A stretch of 64,000 nt of DNA from Ochotona curzoniae (GCF_017591425.1 NW_024466218.1:16072001-16136000); one strand, 5' to 3'. Counted from the first letter of the stretch, positions 1 to 15,018 are shown. Numbers and translations are program-made. The notes: generated by a model from the letters alone, not told the origin.

Positions 1-1239
1 TGTCCTGAAGACTGGGATGAGTTCAGCCGTTCTGTGGGAGTGCTCTGCAGACAGGTCTCAGGCAGTGCGCCTCTTGAAGGCTTTGCTGGTTTCATAGGGT
101 CTCTTCTCAGTTGTCATTGCTTTGTGTTGTTTTGTTTTAACAGAATTATATATATAATAGACACACAATGCTCTCTATGCATAATGCTCTCTGTATAGTG
201 CTCAGAAGAGATATAATATAGAACTTGCTTACTGTTCAAATGATGGTGCTTTACAGCTGTTTATATTTAAGTTATTTAGCTTTAATTCAGCCATCATCCT
301 TTTTAATTCAACAAGTATAAATATCTTGGGCTCCAGTTTCATAAGTAAGTTCACGTCACTCATGCAAATAACAGGAGAATTTAATCATGTCATTCCCATG
401 TATTTTAAGTTAGGGACAAAAGAAAGTAAAGTCAGTAATTGGTTTGTTTTCTGTGTATTTCATCTCCTGACTGCTTAAGAGATCTGAGTAAACCTCACAC
501 CCTGAACTTCTTAATTAAACATTTTTTTAATTCCATGAAATGAGTATTTTAAACCATTTATGATGCTGTGTCATTTACAGTTATTAACTTTAAAAAATAT
601 TCCCTTGTTGTGTGGGAGGATGAATTTTCTTAAAACATTAATAGCCTCTTTTCAGACGACATGGCTCTTTGAACCTGCGAAGCATAATAATGGTCTCATT
701 GTTCAATACTGAATCTTTAATGGCTTATAATTAAGCAGTAATCTTGTTCTTTGAGAATTTCCTTACAAGAAGGATAGAAATATATCCATTTACAAGCAGT
801 GATGCATAGCGCACATTGGAATTCCAGTAAGACCTTCAATGAGAGGGAGAAAATGAGAACTAAGTTCTCTTTTAAATGCGTGGGGCACATTAAATAACCA
901 TGCGTGACGGCAGCTTTGTTTCAAAACTGATCATTCATCTGCTAAAGTGCAGGGCACAGTTAAGTACTGTACTGGTTTTAAAAAATAGTACTTAGCTTAG
1001 TTCAAAAGAGGTAACAGATTTAGTTGAAGGCCATGAAATCCTTACTAGAATTTGATTATGGCTTTTCATCAACTCAGTCAATTAAAAGATTGCATACCCT
1101 TTGCCTGTAACAAATTTACAAGATGTTTTCCAATAAGTACTGGAATTATCTAATTCCTGCTTCCAAAGCTGCTGCTTTCTTTTCTCCCTCCTGACCTCCC
1201 TTTCTTTTCTTCTTCCTTCCATTTATCCCTCTTTCTTTT

Positions 1240-1497
1240 TAAGAGAAAAAGGAGGGAGACAGAGATGCATCTTCCGTTTTCTCATCTGCTGGTTTACATA
1301 GAAATGCTCTCACTTGAGTCTGGTCCAAGCTAAGCCAGGAACTGGAACTGCATGGTCTCCCACAGGAGTAACAGGTGCTCAAGTGCCTAGGTCTTCTACA
1401 CCTTTCCGAGCCACAGCAGCATTGAGCCAGGAACTGAAATGGGCCACCAGGATCCCAAGCTGTATCTTAACCTGCCTACAGTCCAATACTGGTCCCT
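1240..1497 (-). mobile_element. C-SINE, old copy
   Basis: Reads as the reverse of the SINE: an A/G-rich tail part (gagaaaaaggagggagacag), then catcttccgttttctcatctg, ctggaactgcatggtctccc and a degenerate head ending near ccaatactggtccc. Heavily diverged and without visible flanking duplication. Confidence 0.7.
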
Positions 1498-1690
1498 TCC
1501 CTGGGAGCCTGATGAGGGGTATGGGAAAAAATGCATTTCATTATTCTAAGAATAATGCAGCAAATTTTGGGATCCTGAAATGAAATCCCTATTAAAGATG
1601 TGTATTATGATCGTAAATATATAAAACATAAAACTCCATTCTAATCTCTCTGTGAATACAATTCTAAATATATATATATGTAGATGAAAT

Positions 1691-1765
1691 GTGTATTTTT
1701 ATTTGAAAAGCAGATTTTCAGTGAGAGAAAAGCCAGAGAGAGGGGGAAGGGAGAAAGATTTTAGG
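1691..1765 (-). mobile_element. C-SINE tail fragment
   Basis: Only the 3' part is recognisable: ttatttgaaaagcagatttt, gagagaaaagccagagagag and ggagaaagatttt. The following 200 bp (to about 1,970) no longer matches. Confidence 0.5.
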
Positions 1766-2239
1766 AATACTATGGAGAATTCCATAAAGTCTTCCATCAT
1801 ATTCTTGCATATTTGTGCCGTTGATTCAATCACTGCTATCCTATTTGTTGATGGGAACCTGCAGCTGTATGTGTTCAGTCCCGGGCAGGCATGAGTACTG
1901 CCTTCGGCTTCTTGGTCTGTAGTGCTGACGTGACATAGATCAGCTGAGGATGCTTCAAATGAAGCCATTGGTAATTGGAAATGTGTGTGAGCTTTGGTGA
2001 GTATTAGTATGCGGTGGTCAATAAAAGGAAAGCTTCATCTGAGAGAGATTTACAATAAATGGTTTGCTCTATGAATTGGATTTGGCTTAAACCGTGGCAT
2101 TTAGAATTTTGCACCAGAATTCTAATTTTGACTCATATCTTAAAACATTACCTGGACTTTGATTGCTTCAAGTCTGGACACATAAAAACAGAAATTATGT
2201 TTAATGTTACCGTAGGATGATGATTTTTTGGTGGATCAG

Positions 2240-2538
2240 GGAGAGACTTACTTAAAGGCAGAGCCGTAAGGGGAGGGAGAGACAGAGCTCTTCCCTCTGC
2301 TGGTTCACTCCCCACATCATGCAGTGGTCAGAGCTGGACTTGGCAGGAACCAGGAGCTTCCCTGTATCTCCCATGTGGATTCAGGGGCTCAAGAATTTGG
2401 GCCATTTTTTGCTGTTTTCCCAAGTACATTAACATTGAGCCAGGTCAAAGTGAAGCAGCCAGTACTAAGTGGCACTTACATAGAATGCCATTGCTGCAGG
2501 CAGTGGCTTTACTGCCTATGCCACCACATCAACCCTGT
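2240..2538 (-). mobile_element. C-SINE, old copy
   Basis: Shows ttaaaggcagagccg, tctgctggttcactcccca, aggaaccaggagcttccctg and the degraded head tatgccaccacatcaacc. It ends about 190 bp before the exon at 2,729. Confidence 0.75.
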
Positions 2539-2709
2539 GGAGCTTGGTTTCATCTCACTGAATGTGAGTAAAATGAACTAAAATGTGCTCTGAAGTTGTT
2601 CCCTATCCTGGAATTAGAAAATCAAATCATATAATAGGCTTCATCATGAGCTGATTACTTTGCAAAAGTACTGCTGCTTGTTCTTTAAATGAACTCTTGA
2701 AACAGATGA

Positions 2710-2898
<189 letters not shown>

Positions 2899-3330
2899 TA
2901 AGTTGATTTGCTTGGCATTTCTTTCCTAGAACAAGAAGTGGAGTTTTCAGATATGTCTACTTGTTTTCAGTAAAGTACAGGTTGTATTATTTCCTAATAA
3001 TCATCTATACCTGTTTTGATCAGCAGTGTGATATTAAAGGAAAACAGCATACAATATGTTGCTCTGCTGTTGAACATCTCATTGCTGCATCTTATCAACT
3101 GTGAAGTTGGTGTTATACAAGACAGGCAAATAGGAACGCTTGCCATCATTTAAATAAAGGATGCTGTGTGTATTTTGACAGTGTTGGGATGGAGACAGGG
3201 TGAGGAGACCTCGTCATTCAGATCTTCCTGAAGGCTGTCTTGAAGGATTGTAATCTTACCTGGGTCTACTACCTTGTGGCAGAAAGAAGGGTTTCACCAA
3301 TTGAGAATGGATTTTTGGAATGTTTCAAGA

Positions 3331-3590
3331 TGTTTTTGTTTTTTCGGAACCCAACGAGAGATGCAGAGTGAGACAGCTAGAGGAAGGGAAACAGAGAGGG
3401 AGAGATCTTTCCCTATGCCGTCTCACTCCTCAGATGGCCAAAGCAGCCAGGCCACAGCCAGTAGCCAGGAGCTTCATCCATGTTTTCCAAACACTTGTTG
3501 CTTCTTGCAGGCTATCAGCAGGAATCTGGGTCTGAAGGAGAACCAGGGCACAGGCAGCAGTGTTACTCGCTATGCCACAGTGCCAACCCC
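3331..3590 (-). mobile_element. C-SINE, old copy
   Basis: Recognised from gagacagctagaggaaggg, tctcactcctcagatggcc, agtagccaggagcttcatcc and the head remnant tatgccacagtgccaacccc. An internal stretch around 3,480-3,520 is rearranged. Confidence 0.7.
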
Positions 3591-4363
3591 CATGCTTGTT
3601 GAACTTAAAATATGACAGATGATTAGCCAAAAATGGCAGGATCATTTAACTCTAATAGTGTTCTCAACCTAACTATGCAAATTGAATGCTGTTAGTCAAG
3701 CAGATAATCCCCACTCTGGGTTCTAAACCTGCATGCGTGCTCTTCCAGGAGAAAACCTAGCCGGTAGCCAGGGAGCTTCTTATGCATCCATGCTCTGTCA
3801 TCCTCCTTGTTGTTAATTAACATACGGTGGCTTTTACTTGTTGTTGCCTCACTTACACATACATTATTTAAAACAGTGTATTTTTGTTGACTGAAAACTG
3901 TAATTTGTGTGAAAATCCTCTGGATTTCTGCTTTAGTTCTGCAGTGAGGCTATGTTCCTGGGTTATGTTGGTGTTCTAGTCCCAGGAAACTGGCTCAGAT
4001 CAGAGGATCTCAACTTGGAACTGCTCTCTCCTCCTTTGGGTCACACTGAGTATTAGTGTCTGGACACATTTCTGGATTGTTGCAGGCCACGGCGGGCTAG
4101 GCCAGGGTATTGGTAAAGTCCTCCTTCCCTGTTTCTCTGCCCTGCACTACAATCCATGCTTCCCCATTTGCTTTGTCTCCTTTTCTTCCCACAGTTTTCC
4201 CCTGAAAGGTTTTCCATTACTGTTCTGTAATAAAACAAATTCTGTCAAGGTCAACAGTTACGAGTTTTTGGCAGCTTTTAACAGTTTTAGTTGTTGTGCA
4301 CTGATAGGAAGTGAACGAACCTGAGATGCCTGTCTGCCTCTTCTCTATCCCTCTGCTTTTCTA

Positions 4364-4696
4364 TTTTTTTTAAAGATTTATTTTTATTATTTTATTTTTA
4401 TTGGAAAGGCGGATATACAGAGAGGAGAGACAGAGAGGAAGATCTTCCGTCCGATGATTCACTCCCCAAGTGAGCGCAACAGGTCGATGCTGTGCCGGTC
4501 CGAAGCCAGGAGCCTCTTCCGGGTCTCCCACGCGGGTGCAGGGTCCCAAAGCTTCGGGCCGTCCTTGACTGCTTTCCCGGGCCACAGGCTGGGAGCTGGA
4601 AAGGAAGTGGGGCTGCCGGGATCAGAACCGGCGCCCACATGGGATCCCGGGCTTGCAAGGCGAGGACCTTAACCACTTGCGCCAAGGCGCTGGGCC
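4364..4696 (-). mobile_element. C-SINE, young full-length copy with target-site duplication
   Basis: Near-consensus copy running from a T-rich stretch (A-tail of the minus strand) to gcgctgggcc. A perfect 15-bp duplication, ccctctgcttttcta, flanks it at 4,349-4,363 and 4,697-4,711, the mark of LINE-driven insertion. Many CpGs survive, so the insertion is recent. It lies antisense to PIK3C3 in an intron. Confidence 0.95.
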
Positions 4697-5894
4697 CCCT
4701 CTGCTTTTCTAAATAAATCAATGATGGATACATTTTACAAACAAAGACTGTGTAACAGAATGTGTCTGTCATGCCACGCTATAAGTGCAGCTGATCAGTT
4801 GGTTTAAAATAAAATCATGCATCTTTGTCAGGATTTCTTCTCTCTCTCTGACCCCTCAATCTCTGACCTGTGTGTCTGCACCCCTCTTGCTTTTTATCAG
4901 ATAACCACAATAAAAGTTAACTTTGCTCCTCGATTTGGTGTGAGTCCCACCATCCTCCAGAATGTAGACTTCCTGATTGCAACAGGAGTCTTGTGGGTTC
5001 AACACACCCCTGTATCTCTGGTGTCCTGGAATCCTTCAGTAGATATTTGTTGGTGGAATGAAGAAAATTATTGAGTGAACAAAAATGGAATAACATCTGA
5101 GTTATGTTTTTATCTGTTTTCACAGATTTATATACTAAGTAACAGAATTTAGTTAAAGCTATTTAGCTAAAGTTAAGAACATTTTAAAAATATAAGTGAT
5201 AAAGATAGGCAATTTGAAACTCTCGAAGAGACCGTTTGTGTATGGGTTCTATTATTACAGTTTAGTTTTAGGTAGTTCTTAAGTAACAGCCTGTGCAGTT
5301 TAATCGCAAATTGGTACATGACAGGTCTAAGGATTCTGTGTCATTTCATTGCCAATCGCCCTGCCTTAAGGAAATGCAGGACACTTGTTGACATTTTTTC
5401 TAAGACTAAATGTGAGTCTTCATTTCTAAAAACCAGAGCTTTCTGAATGTGCATCCACACCCAAAGGTAAAAATCAGTAGGACAAAATATGTTCTATTCA
5501 GAGCAAGACTGCCCAAGGCCAAATGTTCTGGAGGCACGAAGTGCCCAGTAGGGATGTATTTACTACTCTGTATTGACTTTCTATGAAATGTTTCATAGGA
5601 AGACTTTATTTCGTGATAGAGGCCAGTGTTCTTCAAGCATAGCATTAATTTGGTACCTTACCCACTTTACTGTACAGACTGTACTAGACTCACTGTGAGC
5701 TGATGATTATTCTTCAAGTGTGTAACACAGGATAGGATGTAAAATGATCAGTGAAGACACACAGCGGTATGACGGTTTTCAAGGTTTGCTTTACATTGGG
5801 CCACTGAAGTAGAGTCACACATTATTGTCCATTGAATATTTGTGATTATTACAAAAATCCAGATACCATCACTATCAGAAATATTTTGATTTGA

Positions 5895-6092
<198 letters not shown>

Positions 6093-6639
6093 TAAATTAG
6101 GAAGTAGCCCCTTTATATGATTATTTATTTGTTTTTACCAGTTCCAGTTTATACAATACCTCGCTACAGTTCTGATCCCTGCCCTATTTGTGACTATGTC
6201 ACTTTGAAAAGGACAGATCATTGTGTCTGGAGAGACAAGTTTATTTACCTCAGTCCCTACCCTCTGTCCAGAAAAGTTTAGGTCTTGTAATATTCTTAAT
6301 TGCATACCTGGTACTTGACACTCTGGACAAAGGTATGCTATGGATGTCATTCAGCAAGATTTTCCTTTGAGTTCTAGCTGGATAGGGAGGGCAGTCAGCA
6401 GAAATGAAGACTTTTATCTAAATGAATTCCTGGTTCTCCTAATTATTTGGAACAGGGCACAGGTGAAGAAATATCTAACATACATTAGCGAAAGCAACAA
6501 AAAATTATCTTAAAACTAAGTATAATTATCAGTATTGAATCTGAAGAAAAGTTTATATTAGCTTTTTAGCTTATAAATTGTTTTTTAAAAACAGGAAATC
6601 AATGTTCATTACCCATTTTCTTATTTTAATTAAACTATT

Positions 6640-6820
6640 TAAAAATCAGTGAGACAGATGCCCAGAGAGCACTCCCGTCGCTAGTTCACCCCCTGGAAAG
6701 CCACAGTGGCCCCAGACCAGGCCCAGAGTAGGAGCCAGGAATGAAGAAGGCTGCCCAGTTTCCCATGTGCGTGGCAGGAACTCGGGCACTTCAGTGTCAG
6801 CATACGACCCATACCTTTAC
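6640..6820 (-). mobile_element. C-SINE, truncated old copy
   Basis: Recognised from cagtgagacagatgccc, tcgctagttcaccccctgg, gtaggagccaggaatgaag and tttcccatgtgcgtggcagg. The head has decayed beyond about 6,800. Confidence 0.65.
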
Positions 6821-7482
6821 CAATCAGTATGCTTTCTCTTGTTAAGTTAATTTTGCTCTTGGAATCTCAGCCACGAACCTCGTGATAGGCAACAAATAGT
6901 TGTTCTCTACAGGCTCAAATGTTTAAAGGATATAATCATTCGTCACATTATGGTTTTGGGGTGACTTTTGCTGTTCGACTTGACTAATAAAGATGTTTTA
7001 GTGTTATAGTGTTAGGTTAGTGTTCTGCTAATTTCTTGGTGCTGTAAAGCTTGTTCAAAAAGTTTAAATGTTTTAATTTTTTAAAACTGATTTAAGGAAC
7101 AGATCTCTGTAACCTAAAAAAAAGTTAAGAAATAGAGTTTCAATGTTAGTACAGTCAGCCCTCTGAATCTGTGGGTTGTGTATCCACTGCCGCTTAAACT
7201 GTAAGAGAATGCCGATATTCATTTGACTGCGTCACTCAGGTGCTCTTTAATCAATGAAGATACTGTGCGTGTTAAAATTTGAATTATACTCAGCCACAGT
7301 GATGGTGATCATGCATATAGTCCATAAAATTTTTTATTGTTTATTTTGCTGAACAGTAATTTTTTTAACTATCTGCCTGTGTGTCAAGCACTGTTACAGT
7401 GTATTATAAACACAAAATTCCTGCCCTCATGCAGCTTCCCTTGTAATAAAGGAATAGACTAGAAATAAGGTAAAGTGGCTAA

Positions 7483-7705
7483 GGGCTGGCATGGTGGTGT
7501 AGCACACTCATCCTCCGCCCTCTGGCATTGGCATCTTATGTGGGCAATTGCTTGAGTCCTGGCTGCTCCACTTCATTCCAACTCCCTGCTTGGGGCCCGA
7601 GAGAACAGAAAAGGATGGCTCAAGTTGTTGGGTCCCTTCACCCACATGAGAGACCTGGGAGAAGCTGCTGGCTCTTGGATTTAGAATTGCTCAGCTCTGA
7701 TGCTT
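7483..7705 (+). mobile_element. C-SINE, old copy
   Basis: Head ggctggcatggtggtgtagc, middle aactccctgcttggggcccg and ccacatgagagacctggg. The tail beyond about 7,705 is lost. Sense orientation relative to PIK3C3. Confidence 0.75.
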
Positions 7706-7778
7706 TTTTATGTGTTAAGTGAAACTGCTGTGTTCTTTGCCTAAATAGATTTTTTGGCTTAAGTTTAAAAACAAAAAA

Positions 7779-7793
7779 TGTGTGTGTGTGTGT
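7779..7793. repeat. Short (TG)n microsatellite
   Basis: Seven to eight TG units next to the decayed tail of the SINE at 7,483. Confidence 0.8.
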
Positions 7794-10700
7794 CTGTATT
7801 ACAAGGAGCTGCATATACTACTCAAATGAACTCTAATATTAAATGACCTTGAATCCCTAAAGATTAATAATTATTCTAGCTATTTACACACAGTCACATA
7901 TACAGAATTTTGAATGCAGATTTTAAAAAAAGAATAGTGAAGTCCTTGTTAGGCAGTTATTTTCAGAATTGCTTCCCGTTTAGTAATGGCTGAATAGTGA
8001 CTCCGTTTTCTTCATTTTCCTTTTTAATTGCTCTATTTTAAGTTCTAGTTCCTGTTCACTCAAAGGACGTATTCTAATGAAATTTGGGTAATCAAAAGAA
8101 CTCATCAAGAAAATAATATTTAGATTAATACATTTTATTTCACCCTGGTGAATCAGATTTATTCCTTTGCTGTAATTACTTTTTTTTACTAACTTATTAA
8201 GAAATGAATACAAGGAAAAATGTTTTTTCCTACTTCTAATATTTTGAGTTAGAAGATTGTAATAAGAGAACATCTGCTTTTCTTATTTGAATGAAATTTA
8301 CCATGACAGAGATGCTTAACGGTATATTACTTTAAATGAAAGTCTTTTTTATGAATTAGTTTTGAGTCTTTCAAGACAAGGAGTAACAGTAAGGTGTAAA
8401 TGAAATTACTTTCTCTTTATGAAAGAGCACAGTTTGATGAAGAAATTTGTTGTGGTGTTTTCTTTGAAAATAGTTCTGCATGCCTAGGCATGTGAGTTAA
8501 AGAAATGTTGTGGTAATTGGACTTTAAGGGCGTGTAAATATGTGCACACATGTAACTTAACAATGAAAACCATTGTTAATTCTAGTATGGCTCAGAAATT
8601 TAAGGCTGTATCTATGTAATAAATTGCTTCTTAGGAATAAAAGAAAGCCTTGGATATTGCAGGGTCGTGTTGCGGTTGTGCAAAATAAATAAAAGCAGAA
8701 GACCCTTGCAAGGAGCTCTAGGTCCTCATCTCTCCCAGAGTTTGATCTGACCATGGAGTATACTAACAGAATACAGCAGTCTTCTTGTATTCATGGAATT
8801 CCTAATAATGCCATCTGAAAGAGTTAGGTGGCATACTAAATTATTTCTAAGATCAGAAATCTTAAAATACCACTAAAGATTAGTCAAGGAATTTACTTAA
8901 TAGCCAGAGCTCTTTTTAAGTGTTTCCTTTTAAGGATGATTGTATTTTACGACACCCTGTTAAATCTTAAAGGACAGATTAGAAGAATAGTGAGGTCTTC
9001 CAGAACATTACCTGAAAATGAGCATTATGGAAAAGCACATGGGTTAAATGTTTACATGTTTTAGGAGAAACATGAGATAGCAACTTCAGTTTTTTAAATG
9101 GGCCCTAAATAATGTTAATGAACTGTGTCACAAGAAAAAATTGATAAGAATCTCCATTTTGGCAGTACAGAAGTTATGGGTAGATTCTATTCATTGAGAC
9201 ATATATCAACTTTGTGAAGAAAGAGCTCAGTAAAATTTAGGAATATCTGCTCTCATAATCTAAAATATCACCAGAAATGAACATTGGTTACAGAAGATGC
9301 CTCTTGTGCGAAATGCCTTTGGTTTCTTTTCTAGCTGTGGGTTCAAAGGCTTGTTTTCAGTATTTGGACTACTTCATCCAGAAGTGAAGTGTCAGGTCAT
9401 AATGAAAAAATGTTCTCTGTAGTGTGTGTATCTGGAAATGGAAGTGGGTATTCAGTGAATTGCTGTTATTTGCCATAAGACTACTTGAGTAGTAAGTGTT
9501 TATTGTTATACAGCTGCTTTAGATTTAGTTTATTTGAACAATATTCTTTTTGAGGTTGTAGATTTGGCCAATTGCATCAGAAATATTTACCCTTTTTGCT
9601 TTAGAGTTTTTTCCAGTGTATCTCATGAATCATTACATCATGATTTGATTATGGGTGAAAACTGCATCAAGAGGTAGTTGACAGTCTAACATTCTGAATG
9701 AATAAATAATTGCCTCCACAACACAATTTAAGAGGTTTTGCTGTCTATTAGTGTTGAACCAGAAAACTTAGACAGACTGTGTTTTAAGTAAATTAAAACA
9801 TTGATTATTATGACATAGATAAAATATAAATTTCTTCCACATTGTGTCTCTCCCTTATCTTTGTGCAAAAAGATGTAAAAATAAACTTAGGTGTGAAATT
9901 CTGTTATTAAAGAAGATGCATTTGAAGCCATCTTTAATTAAGTCTTCAATGTTAAAAATGAAATAGTGCCTTTATAGTCAAAATATGTTTTTCATACTGC
10001 AGTAATTTATGCTTAACGACAAGACATCTAAGCATTAAGTGACAGTGTTAATGTGAGTTTGTTGGACTGCCTTTTGCCTGTAGCTAATACTGGAACTAGG
10101 GGAGAATTTCAGAAGTGACAGAGGAAAGCTTCTGGTGGCTTTGAATAGATCTTTAAATATAAAGGATCGTTTCTTACTGCATGTAAATTTCAATGTGTAT
10201 AAATTAATTTTCCCTTTGTGATATATGAAAATAATGTAAATAGTTACAACTGATGCATCTTTAAGCTAGAAAGCAAGATGAAAGAATTTGTACATTAAAT
10301 GGAACACTCCATGTTTAAAAATAATTTGGACTATTTAGCAACATAAAATTTAGAAGTGCTTTTTATTTTGCCTCATTTCAGTTTTAACTGCTTGAATCTG
10401 GTGTCTATACTTTAGTCCATCCTATGATTATTATCTGCTTAAGAACTCTTTTATGTTTGACATTTTTATCAACTGATGATTTAATTGGTTGCTGATCAAC
10501 TTGTAGTTGATTTTGAGCTGTACGAGATCTGGCAGGGGGACAGAATAAAAAAACTACAACAGATACCTCCTACTTGAAATGCAATTCAAATGATTGTAGC
10601 TGCTAGTCACACGATATTTTGTACTGCTTCTTAAATATGTAAGTACAGACACGTGAAGTCAGGACATCTAAATGCTAAAGGAAATTTTGGAAGAATGTCT

Positions 10701-11997
10701 AGGGAAGCTGCCTGCCACTGGGATATTTAATGATTTGCAATTGTAAATATATGAAGGACAGTTTAGATAGCAGAGATGTGTTTAATCAGAGTAAGAAAAG
10801 GTACAGAAGAACTAGCATATTAAAAGTGTAAACTTAGGTGAGTAACTCTATAGAACAAAGCTAAAATGAAGGAACACACATTGTGGCTTGCTGGGTCTTT
10901 GATCATATGAGCAGCTACCTGGTTACATTAATTGGACTTAACCTATAACTAATTATTCATTGCTAACATTTTATTGTTGTCTAAGTAACTAAAGCGTTCT
11001 TTTTTTGAAAGTGATCCAATATTGTTACAGGTGGATCATTATAACTAACAGTGGAAAATACATTTACAAGACAGGAAAACGGCACTGTGAATATTGTGCT
11101 GAGCCCTTCAATCTTCTGATAAATATAGCCCCCATTACACTAAACAGCAGACTACTACCATTCCAAAGACAGACACTGATTCGGATCACAATTTTAAAAT
11201 ATGGTAAAATCAAAAATTACTGGGTAGCACTGAGGAGTACAAAACCAGGCAAAAACACAAAGAATTTGAAACATTGACAGTGGGAGATAGCACTTCCGTG
11301 TTTGTAACCTTTTGCTTAAAGTTGCTTACTTGATCATTTCAGTGTAAACACCCTGATGAGGTTTATATGTACCCTGTCTGTAGGAACAGCTGGCTTTTAG
11401 AAGCAGTCCTCTACAGGGTTCTAAGGAATTGCTACAAGAAAAGAGATATTTCATTAGAAAATCTAGCTGATTTTTGCCTATGATGGAACGAGCTGCTTTT
11501 CTTACATAGACATTGAAATTGGAGGATAATGGTAAAATCTCACCTTGCTATGTCCATGTAACAGTGAATAGCAGGGATAAGCTTAAAGGCACTTTTAAGA
11601 TACAATTATGTTACAATTCACTTAGATCTAAATTCAACTGTGATTTTTTTTTTTTTTTACATTCAGAAGAAATAAACTTATCTTTCAGTTGAAAGAGTGG
11701 ATTTTCTGCTTTTAAGCATGGATGACCTAATAGAATGAAAAATTTTAATTGCTTTGCTCTTTTTTTTCTGTTGAAGAAAAAGTTCATATTCAGCAAGAAT
11801 AGAGTGAGATAAAGAGCATGCAAAGAAACCACAAAACTTACTCAGAGTAGTGGTATTCTAACTTTTCTAAGTTGTAACTCGTTTTGTTTTATTTTAACAT
11901 ATTGTAACTAATTTTATTTGACACAAAAATGATCATTATGAATATTGGATTCTGTCTGTCCTAAATGTGACTCACTGTTCATCCCTTGAGAGGTTAA

Positions 11998-12213
<216 letters not shown>

Positions 12214-13474
12214 TAATGTATTTTCTGTGTTCCTGTCAAATCGTTTTGACATCTCACTATACGGCTGAAGTGATTGCATTGCTGAACCCTAAAATATTGC
12301 TTTATTTTAAGAAGCAACTAAATTGCGGGATACCAATATAAACACTTTTGCCTTTTTGTCATCAGTAGTAATTTTCAATTATCTGCACCCTAATAGAGGC
12401 CTTAGCAAGTGTGACTTGCACACTACTCAGGTTTGGAAAAGAAGGGAAGTTCTGGGACAGAAATTTAGGAAATCAGCTAACAGCATACAGTTAAACCATC
12501 TATTTGTTGAAGTTCTCTGAGCAATCTCTTTAAATGTGCAAGGCTAGCACACAGGAGAGCTAAACTGCTACTTCCGCTTCGGCTTCTTCCTCCGGTGAGC
12601 TCATTCCTGACTCTCCACCTGCCCTGGAGGTATTCTGAGTCACCCAGGCAGGCGACCTCCCTGCCTGGTTTTCTCCTCGTTTAGTGTCCCACATGTCACC
12701 AACATCTGTCAGTTTCTCTGCCCAGTTCTTTAATCATCCCTGTCATTGTCCAACTGCAGATGTTCCAGTCACACTTTTCTTTATAGGTGCATGAGGGCCT
12801 TTACAGCTGTTCACTGTGCTGAACTTTGTTCTGAATATTCCTGTCTTTAGTCTCCCAAATAGTACATTTTCACAGAATCATATTTTACGTAACTTTTTCA
12901 AATAGAAGTTCGCACAGTGTTTCTCCATTACCGGACAGCAGAGTCCAATTCCAGAAGGTTGTGTTATAAGTTATTTCTAAAACTCTTCTCTAATTCTTTC
13001 TTCCTCTGAATAGTTTGTTCTGTTTCATTGGATTCAGTACTTCACTGTTACTCTCCCTTAAGCCAAGAATGTCAGTTTATAGCTTTGGTATGTTGAACTT
13101 AAATTTGCCCACTATTAAAAGGTGTTTGGATTGTCTGTCACCAAGCAATGAAGTGATTTGTACACTTAAAAATATCTGCTAAATAAAAGAATCCCTTCTC
13201 CTGAATGCTCGATTATATTCTTTATGACTTGAAAAAATGTTTTATTAAAACATTGGTTATATTTGGTTATATCTTTATTGTAAAGCTGTTCTAAGATATG
13301 CTTCCTGGGTGATTAATCCTAACTTATCACTTACCAAGAGTAAATTTGAAACAAATGAAATAGTAGGTAAATGATGTGTCAGTCAATTACGAAGCGTGGA
13401 TTTGAGTGTACATGTAGAGTAGTACTGTATTTGAGACCTTTGGGGGAGTGTCATTAGCAAGAAACGAGAAGAGA

Positions 13475-13562
13475 TGGAATAGCTGGAACACATACAAACC
13501 TGCTCCCATCTGACATGCTGACCTCAGGCGACAGCTTAACATGCCGTGCCACAACATCAGTT
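13475..13562 (-). mobile_element. C-SINE head fragment
   Basis: Only the tRNA-derived end remains: tgacatgctgacctcaggcg, agcttaacatgccgtgcc and acaacatcag. Confidence 0.5.
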
Positions 13563-13799
13563 GCAAGATCTAAAATTTTTAACCGATGTATTTTGACATG
13601 TTTATAGTAAAAGGATTTATTGATTTCATTATTTGTGTTTCATTTTGCTCCATCCCCATCGCTACTCTATGCATTTCTTTCCTTTATGGTTTTTTTTTCT
13701 TATTCTGTACTTGCAGATTCTAGTTTTTCTCTTATTTTCCTGAGCAGTTAAATAAATAATGGAGGTAACACTCTACCCTTGAAATTAACATTGCTCCAT

Positions 13800-14150
13800 C
13801 ATATCTCATTTCAGTATAGCTAACTGCTACTTATAACCCCAAACTCACTAGCTTAAGAACAATGATTATGTATTATTCTTGTGACTGTGTAGTTACAGAT
13901 TCCATCAGAACACAACTGCGCAGTTCTGTTTCCTGTGGCCATGGTCAGATTCAGTCATTCAGCCAGCTGCATTGGACAGACAGTTGGGCTTATCTGAACT
14001 GTCAGCAAGTCTTCATCCACGTATCTGGCCATTTCCTCTTCCACATGGCCTGTCTCTCATCTTCTGTGACCATTCAGTGCTCTAGCCTGAACAGCTGCTC
14101 TACAGCATGGATAAATGGCTTCCCTACAAGTATGTGAAGACCAAAGCAGG
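13800..14150. mobile_element. Possible ancient mammalian repeat, family not determined
   Basis: Order and wording (accccaaactcactagctta, cagttctgtttcctgtggcc, tcagccagctgcattggac, cacatggcctgtctctc) recall an old interspersed repeat shared by mammals. I cannot name the family from memory with safety. A 91-codon open frame across it is not recognisable. Confidence 0.35.
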
Positions 14151-14726
14151 AGGGTTCTTGAAATTAAATAAGTAACATGGTCAACCCAGTTTTATGAGAA
14201 AAAAAAATATTCTGTTTCTTTACTGTAGAAGAGGGTTACATATGCAAGGAGCAGAGGCACTAAATGTGGCCTGCTTGAAGATTGAACTGCCACTCACATC
14301 ATATGCTCTGACTTCCAGTTTGAAGTTCAAGTTTTTTTTTTTCAATGAACTAGTGGCATATTTTATTTTAGTGGTTTAATTTTTAAATACTATTGTTACC
14401 TTGCATAAGATGCCTGCTTTCGTAGCTGCATCTAATAGAGGACAGCTTTTTCTTAGTTTTCTATGTTTGAAACAGAGGAGTGAAATACTCTGATTAAATA
14501 AGGGGACCTGGGTTGCCAGCACACTGGGAGGCAGTTTTCGTAAGGAGATTGAGGTTGAGATAAAAATTAGCATCTATCTTTAGCATCAGTGTAATCTGTT
14601 AGAGATGCACAAAGACCAAATGCTTTCCAGAGTTGAGGCTAATATAAATTACTATCAAAGTTAATGAATGAAATCTGCCTGCCCTCTCGTCCCTGCTTAT
14701 GGATGGTTAAATTATGAAACCTGTTG

Positions 14727-15018
14727 AAAAAAAATTAAGATGTATTTATTTATTTGAAAGGCAAAGTTAACAGGGAAGTGGTGAATGAGAGAGGAAGAGA
14801 GAGAGAGACATCTTCCATCTCATTTTTCACATGGCTGCAACAGCCAGGCCTGGACCAGGCCAAAGCCGGGAGCTGGGAGACCCATCAGGTCTTAGACATA
14901 GATGCCAGGAACTCAGGTTTTGGACCATCAGCTGCTGGAGGTGCAGTGGCTAGGACTTGAACCAGCACTCTGATATGAGATGATCGCTGAACTCTGCTGC
15001 AACACAACAGCTGCCCTT
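14727..15018 (-). mobile_element. C-SINE, old copy
   Basis: Good structure: tatttatttatttgaaaggc, a GA-rich tract (gagagaggaagagagagaga), gccgggagctgggagaccc and a decayed head ending caacacaacagctgccc. Confidence 0.8.

Noticed and set aside
1314..1583. 89-codon frame in the first intron
   Set aside because: Lies on an old SINE within a PIK3C3 intron; no exon boundaries.
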